Shown: one piece after another, positions 1-5,346 of the stretch
Layout: each line of letters begins with the position of its first letter
Position numbering within the stretch: position 1 is the first letter of the stretch
From: Tannerella sp.
Lineage (GTDB): Bacteria; Bacteroidota; Bacteroidia; Bacteroidales; Tannerellaceae
Direction of reading: 5' to 3'
Length of the DNA stretch: 6,133 nucleotides
NCBI GenBank assembly: GCA_031261145.1
Contig: JAISJX010000213.1
Location: 1-6,133, forward strand
Notes under the pieces: model-generated
Told to the model about the DNA's origin: nothing
The model's database searches: none
What the model saw: only the letters and a program-made list of their open reading frames with translations
Program-made: the position numbers and the translations under genes

Positions 1-131
1 ATAATTAAAAATTTAGAATTGAAAATTATAAGCGTCGCCGGATATACTTCTCTATTTAACACATAGTTGCGCACGGCCAAATGTTGGTCGTCATGAATGA
101 TTAAAGTCCCAATATGTAAAAAAAGAGCCAT
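1..131 (-). CDS. Possible N-terminal fragment of an unrecognised minus-strand gene
   Basis: Reading leftward from an ATG at 131-129, 43 codons stay open to the window edge, so only the N-terminus would be present. The peptide starts MALFLHIGTLIIHDDQHLAV and continues with RNYVLNREVYPA. I do not recognise a family. In favour: the open frame runs to the edge, and a promoter-like TATTTTTG lies about 25 bases upstream. Against: the last 30 bases are simple AT-rich sequence of a kind common between Bacteroidota genes, and an open frame of this length can occur by chance. There is no clear Shine-Dalgarno sequence, but that is usual in this phylum. It would be divergent from everything else in the window. 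Confidence 0.33.
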   Translation of the reverse strand, partial: MALFLHIGTLIIHDDQHLAVRNYVLNREVYPATLIIFNSKFLI

Positions 132-155
132 AATTTAAGCATTTTTTATAGTCTG

Positions 156-187
156 CAAAAATAGATAGTATTTTTTAGTTAAGCATA
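156..187 (-). promoter_or_regulatory. Possible Bacteroidota promoter facing left
   Basis: On the minus strand, TATTTTTG (163-156) fits the -7 consensus TAnnTTTG exactly. A weak -33 match, TATG (187-184), lies 20 bases upstream. Transcription would start near 150, giving a leader of about 20 bases before the ATG at 131. The region is AT-rich, so a chance -7 match is possible. Confidence 0.33.
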
Positions 188-259
188 AAGTTTTATGAGA
201 AAAATCTTTGCTATTAATGTTTTTTGTGATTTATGGCAAGAAAAGGCGTGGATTTTGGG

Positions 260-275
260 CGGATTTAGTAATCCG
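260..275. repeat. Short palindrome CGGATT-TAGT-AATCCG
   Basis: CGGATT and AATCCG form a perfect 6-bp stem around a 4-base loop. The same arms recur at 1291-1305 around the loop ACA. That makes this a dispersed repeat module rather than a one-off hairpin. It is not followed by a T-run suited to an intrinsic terminator. Confidence 0.55.
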
Positions 276-308
276 TTACATTATATAACAGACAGTGTAT
301 AATTAACT

Positions 309-376
309 GAGATGGAATCTCGGCCGAACACTGCATTGCGCGGCGTTGATTGGAAAGCAAATCCGCCTGATGCGGT
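309..376 (+). repeat. Mosaic intergenic repeat, copy A
   Basis: This 68-base unit pairs with the 70-base unit at 1247-1316 in the same orientation. The left block (309-331) is 23 bases long with two mismatches between copies; it opens with the palindrome GAGAT-GGA-ATCTC and ends CCGAACAC. The right block, CAAATCCGCCTGATGCGGT (358-376), is identical over 19 bases and contains a small CCGC/GCGG hairpin. The middle differs. Conserved ends around a divergent middle fit a modular dispersed repeat. No transposase is present in the window. Confidence 0.7.
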
Positions 377-380
377 GGTT

Positions 381-406
381 GTAGGGGCGCACTTGTGTGT
401 GCGCCC
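381..406 (+). repeat. REP-like hairpin preceded by GTAG
   Basis: GGGCGCAC (385-392) and GTGCGCCC (399-406) form a perfect 8-bp stem around a 6-base loop. GTAG (381-384) sits directly 5' of the stem. A GTAG or GGAG tetranucleotide next to a GC-rich hairpin is the known recognition signature of REP elements moved by REP-associated tyrosine transposases (RAYTs). No RAYT gene is visible here, so this would be a non-autonomous copy. It might also act in mRNA stability or termination, but no T-tract follows. Confidence 0.6.
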
Positions 407-444
407 GTCATTGGTAGGTCGGTAAGTATCTTTTACCGGAAAAA

Positions 445-477
445 TTTGGATAATCAAAAACAAAAGTACTATCTTTG
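445..477 (+). promoter_or_regulatory. Bacteroidota sigma-ABfr-type promoter for the small-gene cassette
   Basis: TTTG (445-448) and TATCTTTG (470-477) match the -33 and -7 elements of the main Bacteroidota promoter, separated by 21 bases. Transcription should start near 483-485. That is about 30 bases before the micro-ORF ATG at 516 and about 95 before the ATG at 578. No operator is obvious. Confidence 0.7.
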
Positions 478-515
478 TGTTGTGATTTGTCATTATTGAT
501 TGTGCTTTTGAAAAA

Positions 516-581
516 ATGCGACAGGCTGAAATAATCGCCCATTTCAAACACATGTTAGTGGAAATATATAAAATTGAATGA
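516..581 (+). CDS. Possible 21-aa micro-ORF / leader peptide
   Basis: An ATG about 30 bases after the predicted transcription start opens a 21-codon frame. The peptide begins MRQAEIIAHFKH and ends EIYKIE. Its TGA (579-581) overlaps the next ATG (578-580) as ATGA, a typical translational-coupling junction. It could be a leader peptide, the remnant of a truncated gene, or chance. There is no recognisable domain, and the peptide looks amphipathic and helical. The overlap and the promoter position are the only support, so the call is tentative. Confidence 0.27.
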   Translation: MRQAEIIAHFKHMLVEIYKIE

Positions 582-787
582 TTATGAGTGATGTAAAAGA
601 ATTATCCGGAAATAAAGTCATTATTGAAAATGGAGAAATAAGAACTGTTTTCAGTGAAGAAACCATCAATAATGGGGGATGGTTGACAATTGAAGAATGT
701 GGAAAACTATGGATTGAAGGGCTAAATAAAGTAGAAGAACTATTGAATCAAAATGGAAGTAATAGTAAGAGACAGGGTTTATTATAG
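578..787 (+). CDS. Small hypothetical protein, possible antitoxin partner
   Basis: A 69-residue, mostly acidic protein. It starts at ATG 578 (MIMSDV) or at the in-frame ATG 584; 578 is preferred here because it overlaps the upstream micro-ORF stop. Visible parts are a short strand-like stretch (about 11-25, NKVIIENGEIRTVF), a glycine-containing turn, then a likely helix (about 37-58, TIEECGKLWIEGLNKVEELL). The NGG-x-LTIEE pattern resembles small antitoxin-like proteins I remember from Bacteroidales, but I cannot name a Pfam family. It ends within the first codons of the next gene (35-base overlap, different frame), an arrangement common when antitoxin precedes toxin. Base composition is clearly AT-richer than ileS, as in its partner, which may indicate horizontal acquisition. 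The coding call is moderately firm; the function is inference. Confidence 0.6.
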   Translation: MIMSDVKELSGNKVIIENGEIRTVFSEETINNGGWLTIEECGKLWIEGLNKVEELLNQNGSNSKRQGLL

Positions 788-1136
788 GATTCAACAGTTT
801 TATAATAATGCAAGATTAAAATACCCAAACACTTATTCATATACTGATGCTTTTAACGACTATAAAAAAGTAGAAAAAGAATTAGCCAAAGTAGGAACAC
901 AATTATACAAAAAGAATAACACTATTATTCAACGATGGCTGGATTATCAGGTGGATTATTCAAGGGATACAGGTTGGTATTTTGCTTACCGGGTAGAACA
1001 AGATACAATCTATGTCTATGATGCTGAAAATGCACGAAATATGAGTGATTCAGCAATGATTTTCAAGGCATTTAAGGGCATGAAAAAAAACTCGCCTCGT
1101 AGAATCTACCGTCGCCCGCCGAATGGTAAGTTCTAA
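753..1136 (+). CDS. Hypothetical protein, possible RelE/ParE-like toxin
   Basis: A 127-residue protein starting at ATG 753 inside the previous gene. A purine-rich stretch (AGAAGAAC) upstream may serve as its ribosome site. The order of predicted elements is: strand (2-9, EVIVRDRV), long helices (about 10-50, with alternating Tyr/Lys/Glu), a second helical part, then paired strands around WYFAYRVEQDTIYVYDAENA (about 76-95), and a basic tail (PRRIYRRPPNGKF). Strand, helical pair, then a sheet with W-Y-F-x-Y-R-V and D-T-I-Y-V is reminiscent of RelE/ParE-fold toxins, and ParE/RelE genes often follow a small overlapping antitoxin gene. I cannot identify catalytic residues and would not assign a target. 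Codons are AT-rich, unlike ileS. Alternatives are an unrelated orphan protein or an accessory-island gene. Coding is fairly likely; the toxin role is a hypothesis. Confidence 0.62.
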   Translation: MEVIVRDRVYYRIQQFYNNARLKYPNTYSYTDAFNDYKKVEKELAKVGTQLYKKNNTIIQRWLDYQVDYSRDTGWYFAYRVEQDTIYVYDAENARNMSDSAMIFKAFKGMKKNSPRRIYRRPPNGKF

Positions 1137-1191
1137 GAATTCATATATCCCCCACGTTAGGATGAGGTTCATACTTCGTTCCTTCTATCCA

Positions 1192-1260
1192 GACAGGTTC
1201 AACTTGTCCGTTGTCCTGAGATAGAGCCTCAGAGGATAGACTGTCCGAGATAGAATCTCG
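1192..1260. repeat. Cluster of small imperfect hairpins with a tandem motif
   Basis: Four compact palindromes follow each other: 1192-1208 (GACAGGTTCAACTTGTC, one G-T pair), 1216-1232 (CTGAG/CTCAG), 1234-1246 (GGATAGACTGTCC, one G-T pair) and 1247-1259 (GAGAT/ATCTC). The second and fourth belong to related direct repeats, GTCCTGAGATAGAGCCTCAG (1213-1232) and GTCCGAGATAGAATCTCG (1243-1260). The last runs into mosaic repeat copy B. The cluster lies upstream of the ileS promoter, so it is not in the predicted ileS leader. It could end transcription of the upstream cassette or protect its mRNA, but it lacks a T-run. Confidence 0.5.
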
Positions 1261-1316
1261 TCCGAACACCGGATCGGATTATATATTTGCCGGATTACAA
1301 ATCCGCCTGATGCGGT
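1247..1316 (+). repeat. Mosaic intergenic repeat, copy B
   Basis: This is the second copy of the unit at 309-376, in the same orientation. The left block is 1247-1269 (GAGATAGAATCTCG then TCCGAACAC). The right block is 1298-1316, identical over 19 bases. The middle contains CGGATT-ACA-AATCCG (1291-1305), the arms also seen at 260-275. It ends 17 bases before the ileS promoter. The distance between the two copies is 938 bases and encloses the small-gene cassette. Confidence 0.7.
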
Positions 1317-1332
1317 TCATTATTCATAGTTA

Positions 1333-1363
1333 ATTGTTAGTTGGAAAAAAAAGATTATCTTTG
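1333..1363 (+). promoter_or_regulatory. Promoter of ileS
   Basis: ATTG (1333-1336) and TATCTTTG (1356-1363) are 19 bases apart and match the Bacteroidota -33/-7 elements. The predicted transcription start is near 1369-1371. The leader to ATG 1395 would be about 25 bases, too short for a T-box or other tRNA-sensing leader. Confidence 0.75.
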
Positions 1364-1383
1364 CAGCGTTTTTTTAATGAGTG

Positions 1384-1390
1384 AAAAAGG
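1384..1390 (+). promoter_or_regulatory. Shine-Dalgarno-like site deciding the ileS start
   Basis: AAAAAGG ends four bases before ATG 1395. The alternative ATG 1377 would leave almost no 5' leader after the predicted transcription start, and the TTG at 1341 lies inside the promoter. This supports 1395. Confidence 0.5.
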
Positions 1391-1394
1391 TGCT

Positions 1395-4300
1395 ATGGTA
1401 AATCGGTTTGCAGAATATGACACGTTCGACTTGTCGGATGTCAATAAAAAGGTGCTGGAGAAGTGGAAAGAAGGGAACATCTTTCGGAAAAGTCTGGACA
1501 TCCGTGAGGGATGCCCTGCATTCGTGTTTTATGAAGGCCCGCCTTCGGCCAATGGGATGCCGGGGATTCATCATGTGATTGCCCGTTCGATTAAGGATAT
1601 TTTTTGCCGTTACAAGACGATGAAAGGCTACTTGGTGGAGCGGAAAGCCGGTTGGGATACGCACGGCCTGCCGGTGGAGCTTGGCGTGGAAAAAGCGTTG
1701 GGTATCACGAAGGAAGACATCGGAAAAACGATTTCCGTATCCGATTATAACAAGGAGTGCCGGAAAAATGTGATGAAATTCACGAAGGAATGGGAAGACC
1801 TGACCCAGCAAATGGGCTATTGGGTGGATATGGACGACCCGTATATCACGTACGATAACCGTTACATCGAAACGCTCTGGTATCTGCTGAAAGAATTGTA
1901 TAAGAAAGGTTTATTATATAAAGGTTACACGATTCAGCCCTACTCGCCGGCGGCGGGAACGGGTTTGAGCACCCACGAACTGAACCAGCCGGGTTGCTAT
2001 CGCGATGTGAAAGATACGACTGTGGTGGCCATGTTCAAAATAAAAAACCCACGCAAAGAAATGATGGAGTGGGGGAGTCCCTACTTTATCGCATGGACGA
2101 CAACGCCGTGGACATTGCCCTCGAATACCGCCCTTTGCGTCGGGTCTAAAATCCAATATGTCGCCGTACAAACCTACAATGCTTATACGGGCGAGCCGGT
2201 AACGGTGACGCTTGCCGAAGATTTGGTGAAAGCGCATTTCAAGCCCGAAGCCGGAGGATTGCCTTTGGAAGATTATAAACCGGGCGATAAGTTAATCCCG
2301 TACAAGGTAGTAGCTAACTATGCCGGCGCCGATTTGGTGGGCATGGAATACGAGCAACTGATTCCGTGGTTCAATCCCGGTGAAGGCGCCTTCCGCGTGA
2401 TTTCAGGCGATTTTGTGACGACGGAAGACGGTACGGGAATTGTGCATACAGCGCCTACTTTTGGCGCGGACGACGCCCGTGTCGCAAAGAATTTCAACGT
2501 TCCGCCGCTCCAGTTGATTGACAGGAACGGGAATCTTCGTCCCGCCGTCGATTTGCAGGGACGGTTCTATCGCTTGGAGGACTTGGACGAGGCTTATTTG
2601 CAGGCCAATGCGAATGTTTCTCTTTACAGGGAATATGCCGGTCGTTATGTGAAAAACGAATATAATCCCGAACCGGAAAGTCCGGACTCGACCTTGGATA
2701 TTGACCTGTGCGTCATGCTGAAGCAGCAGGGACTGGCGTTTAAAATCGAAAAGCATGTACATAACTATCCCCATTGCTGGCGGACAGATAAGCCGATACT
2801 TTACTATCCGTTAGATAGTTGGTTTATCCGCTCAACGGCTTGCCGCGAACGGTTGATCGAACTGAATAATACGATTAACTGGAAACCGCAAAGCACCGGC
2901 GCCGGCCGTTTCGGCAAATGGTTGGAGAACCTGCAGGACTGGAACTTGAGCCGCACCCGCTACTGGGGTACGCCGTTGCCTATCTGGCGGACGGACGACG
3001 GCTCGGAAGAGAAATGTATCGGTTCGGTCGAAGAACTTTATAATGAGATAGAAAAAGCGGTAGCCGCCGGATTTATGACAAGTAATCCTTACCGGGAAAA
3101 AGGCTTCCGTCCGGGCGAATATACGTCCGGGAATTATGATAAAATTGATTTGCATCGTCCATACGTGGATGAGGTTGTGCTTGTTTCGGGTAGCGGTAAA
3201 CCGATGAAGCGCGAGGCTGACCTGATTGACGTCTGGTTTGATTCGGGCGCCATGCCGTTTGCGCAGTTGCATTATCCGTTTGAAAACCGGGAGTTGGTGG
3301 ACAGTAAAGCGTTCTATCCAGCCGACTTTATTTCCGAAGGTGTTGACCAAACACGCGGATGGTTTTTCACGCTTCATGCGATTAGCGCGATGGTCAAAGA
3401 TTCCGTCGCATTCAAAAACGTGGTTTCGACCGGTTTGGTACTCGACAAAAACGGCAATAAGATGTCCAAACGCTTAGGCAATGCCGTCAATCCGTTCTCA
3501 ACGATTGCCGCCCATGGCTCCGATCCGTTGCGTTGGTATATGATTACCAATGCCAGTCCGTGGGATAACCTCAAATTCGATCTGGATGGCATTGAGGATG
3601 TGCGCCGTAAATTCTTCGGTACATTATATAATACGTACTCGTTCTTTGCGCTTTACGCGAATGTGGACGGATTTACGTACAAAGAAGCGGATATTGCGAT
3701 GAAAGACCGCCCGGAGATTGACCGGTGGATTCTGTCGTTGCTCAATTCGCTGATAAAGGATGTGGACGAGTTCTACGCAACTTACGAGCCTACCCGTGCA
3801 GGCCGCGCCATCTCTGATTTTGTGAATGACAACCTGAGTAACTGGTATGTACGCTTAAACCGCCGTCGTTTTTGGGGTGGCGGCATGACGCCTGATAAAT
3901 TATCGGCGTACCAGACTTTATATACTTGTTTAGAGACGATTAGTAAATTGATTGCACCGATTGCGCCGTTTTATGCCGACCAACTCTATCTGGATTTGGT
4001 GCGCGTCACCGGTCGCGAAGAAGCGGAATCCGTGCATCTGGCGGACTTCCCTGTCTATCAGGAAGTATTTATTGATACTTTGCTGGAAGAGCGGATGCAG
4101 ATGGCGCAGGATATTTCGTCGATGGTGTTGGCGCTCCGGCGGAAGGTGAATATGAAAGTGCGCCAGCCGCTTCAGGCCATAATGGTTCCGGTTGTGGATA
4201 ACCATCAGAAAGAAAGTATAGAGGCTGTAAAGAGTTTGATTCTGAACGAAGTGAATGTGAAGTCCCTGAATTTTGTCGATAATGCGGAAGGGATGCTTGT

Positions 4301-4820
4301 GAAGAAAATCAAGCCCGACTTTAAAAAGTTAGGCCCGCGCTATGGCAAGATTATGAAGCAATTGGCGGCTGCCATCCAGGCGATGACACAAAAAGAAATT
4401 GCAGCGTTTGAGGCGGAAGGGACGTTCTCGTTCGACATTGAGGGACAGAAAAGCGTGATTGAGCTGGCCGACGTGGAAATCATCTCCGAGGACATTCCGG
4501 GCTGGCTGGTAGCCAACGAAGGCCGCCTGACCATCGCATTGGACATCACCCTGACGGACGATTTGGTCAGGGAAGGTTTGGCGCGTGAATTGGTGAACCG
4601 GATTCAGAACCTGCGGAAAAACAGCGGGTTCGAGATTACGGACAAGATTGCAGTGACCCTCAGTTCATCCAAAGAGATGAACGCCGCGCTTGAAACCCAC
4701 AAAGCGTACGTGGCCAATCAGGTGCTGGCTGTTTCGATTGATATTGCGGACACAGTGGCGGATGGAACGCTTTTTGATTTTGAGGATTTTAAACTCTATG
4801 TGAAAATAGGAAAAAAGTAA
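1395..4820 (+). CDS. ileS: Isoleucyl-tRNA synthetase, type 2 (IleRS2)
   Basis: A class Ia synthetase that charges tRNA-Ile with isoleucine in the cytoplasm and hydrolyses mischarged Val-tRNA. From ATG 1395 it has 1141 residues, about the length I recall for Bacteroidales orthologues, and the N-terminus (MVNRFAEYDTFDL) resembles theirs. Order of parts: catalytic Rossmann fold with GPPSANGMPGIHH (48-60) and AGWDTHGLP; CP1 editing domain with WTTTPWTLPSNTA (234-246) and GTGIVHTAPTFGADD (346-360); second catalytic half with WFDSG (614-618), GVDQTRGW (649-656) and KMSKR (689-693); anticodon-binding helices from about 770 to 900; then a long C-terminal extension (DUF5915-like) with no zinc-binding cysteine cluster. 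These features indicate the eukaryote-like IleRS2 class, generally poorly inhibited by mupirocin. The first signature reads GIHH where HIGH is expected, a swap of residues 1 and 3. All other key motifs look intact. It has its own promoter. Confidence 0.97.
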   Translation: MVNRFAEYDTFDLSDVNKKVLEKWKEGNIFRKSLDIREGCPAFVFYEGPPSANGMPGIHHVIARSIKDIFCRYKTMKGYLVERKAGWDTHGLPVELGVEKALGITKEDIGKTISVSDYNKECRKNVMKFTKEWEDLTQQMGYWVDMDDPYITYDNRYIETLWYLLKELYKKGLLYKGYTIQPYSPAAGTGLSTHELNQPGCYRDVKDTTVVAMFKIKNPRKEMMEWGSPYFIAWTTTPWTLPSNTALCVGSKIQYVAVQTYNAYTGEPVTVTLAEDLVKAHFKPEAGGLPLEDYKPGDKLIPYKVVANYAGADLVGMEYEQLIPWFNPGEGAFRVISGDFVTTEDGTGIVHTAPTFGADDARVAKNFNVPPLQLIDRNGNLRPAVDLQGRFYRLEDLDEAYLQANANVSLYREYAGRYVKNEYNPEPESPDSTLDIDLCVMLKQQGLAFKIEKHVHNYPHCWRTDKPILYYPLDSWFIRSTACRERLIELNNTINWKPQSTGAGRFGKWLENLQDWNLSRTRYWGTPLPIWRTDDGSEEKCIGSVEELYNEIEKAVAAGFMTSNPYREKGFRPGEYTSGNYDKIDLHRPYVDEVVLVSGSGKPMKREADLIDVWFDSGAMPFAQLHYPFENRELVDSKAFYPADFISEGVDQTRGWFFTLHAISAMVKDSVAFKNVVSTGLVLDKNGNKMSKRLGNAVNPFSTIAAHGSDPLRWYMITNASPWDNLKFDLDGIEDVRRKFFGTLYNTYSFFALYANVDGFTYKEADIAMKDRPEIDRWILSLLNSLIKDVDEFYATYEPTRAGRAISDFVNDNLSNWYVRLNRRRFWGGGMTPDKLSAYQTLYTCLETISKLIAPIAPFYADQLYLDLVRVTGREEAESVHLADFPVYQEVFIDTLLEERMQMAQDISSMVLALRRKVNMKVRQPLQAIMVPVVDNHQKESIEAVKSLILNEVNVKSLNFVDNAEGMLVKKIKPDFKKLGPRYGKIMKQLAAAIQAMTQKEIAAFEAEGTFSFDIEGQKSVIELADVEIISEDIPGWLVANEGRLTIALDITLTDDLVREGLARELVNRIQNLRKNSGFEITDKIAVTLSSSKEMNAALETHKAYVANQVLAVSIDIADTVADGTLFDFEDFKLYVKIGKK

Positions 4821-4842
4821 TACGTATTTCAAATAAATGTCG

Positions 4843-4850
4843 TATATTTG
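4843..4850 (+). promoter_or_regulatory. Probable -7 element of the DksA-like gene
   Basis: TATATTTG fits the TAnnTTTG consensus exactly and lies 22 bases after the ileS stop. No good -33 element sits at the usual distance; TACG at 4821-4824 is a poor fit. Transcription would start near 4857, leaving a leader of about 38 AT-rich bases. The gene may also be read through from ileS, since I see no terminator between them. Confidence 0.5.
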
Positions 4851-4894
4851 GGCGCTGAAAACAGAAAAAATAAATATTTAACAGATAATATATT

Positions 4895-5275
4895 ATGGCA
4901 GAGAAGACGAAATATTCAGATGCAGAGTTGGAAGAGTTCCGTGTAATCATACTGGAAAAATTAGATGTTGCCAAAAAAGACTATGAGCAATTGCGAGCCG
5001 GACTGACCAATTCGGACGGGAACGATGTTTCCGATACGTCGCCCACGTTTAAAGTATTGGAAGAGGGCGCCGCTACGTTATCAAAAGAAGAAGCGGGACG
5101 TTTGGCGCAACGCCAGATGAAATTTATCCAGAACCTGCAGGCGGCTCTGATTCGTATCGAAAACAAAACGTATGGCATTTGTCGCGAAACAGGTTTGCTG
5201 ATTACAAAAGAAAGGCTACGGGCTGTGCCTCACGCTACTCTGAGTATCGAGGCGAAGCAGAACGGCGTGAAATAA
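4895..5275 (+). CDS. TraR/DksA-family regulator lacking most zinc ligands
   Basis: A 126-residue protein of the DksA/TraR superfamily, whose members enter the RNA polymerase secondary channel and tune initiation, often with ppGpp. The N-terminal half is a predicted coiled coil: helix about 8-36, tip region 39-50 (NSDGNDVSDTSP), return helix about 52-90. The tip carries D44-V-S-D47-T-S, comparable to the DxxDxA motif of E. coli DksA. The C-terminal part, YGICRETGLLITKERLRAVP (93-112), keeps the zinc-finger framework. However, of the four expected cysteines only C96 remains: the second is T99, and the later CxxC pair reads S117-x-x-A120. As I recall, the same loss occurs in Bacteroidales homologues, so it is a lineage trait and not decay. 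It sits between ileS and lspA, probably with its own promoter. The family call is firm; binding to polymerase is inferred. Confidence 0.9.
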   Translation: MAEKTKYSDAELEEFRVIILEKLDVAKKDYEQLRAGLTNSDGNDVSDTSPTFKVLEEGAATLSKEEAGRLAQRQMKFIQNLQAALIRIENKTYGICRETGLLITKERLRAVPHATLSIEAKQNGVK

Positions 5276-5346
5276 CAAAAAACGCCGCTTTCCGGATTTT
5301 TCCCATGCACAAAAGTGTAAGGGTGTGGTTTTATGTATAAATAAAT

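Larger units (their letters stand above)
132..515. other. Gene-poor spacer with palindromic repeats
   Basis: I see no convincing protein-coding gene here. Bases 132-250 are AT-rich and featureless apart from the leftward promoter candidate. Bases 260-406 hold three kinds of short palindrome, listed separately. Bases 445-477 hold the promoter of the small-gene cassette. A 90-codon minus-strand frame (281-553) runs through the palindromes and the promoter; I regard it as fortuitous. Confidence 0.6.

Noticed and set aside
281..553. 90-codon minus-strand open frame
   Set aside because: It runs through the palindromic repeats and the plus-strand promoter, its product has no recognisable pattern, and no good promoter or ribosome site precedes it.
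260..1316. CRISPR array
   Set aside because: The repeats are few, irregularly spaced and of several kinds, with no regular spacers and no cas genes.
1341..1394. Upstream TTG or ATG 1377 as ileS start
   Set aside because: TTG 1341 lies within the promoter, upstream of the predicted transcript start. ATG 1377 would leave a leader of only a few bases. ATG 1395 has an AAAAAGG site and gives the expected N-terminus.
1137..1394. T-box or other riboswitch upstream of ileS
   Set aside because: The promoter at 1333-1363 leaves a leader of about 25 bases. No T-box sequence or terminator/antiterminator pair is seen, and the hairpins lie upstream of the transcription start.
1374..4549. Several open frames of 65-181 codons antisense or out of frame to ileS
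   Set aside because: They are shadows of a well-supported synthetase gene, with no family motifs and no start signals.
5263..5287. CGGCGT/ACGCCG stem across the stop of the DksA-like gene as terminator
   Set aside because: Only 6 bp with a 13-base loop, and no U-run directly after it. The downstream lspA has no promoter of its own, so termination here is unlikely.
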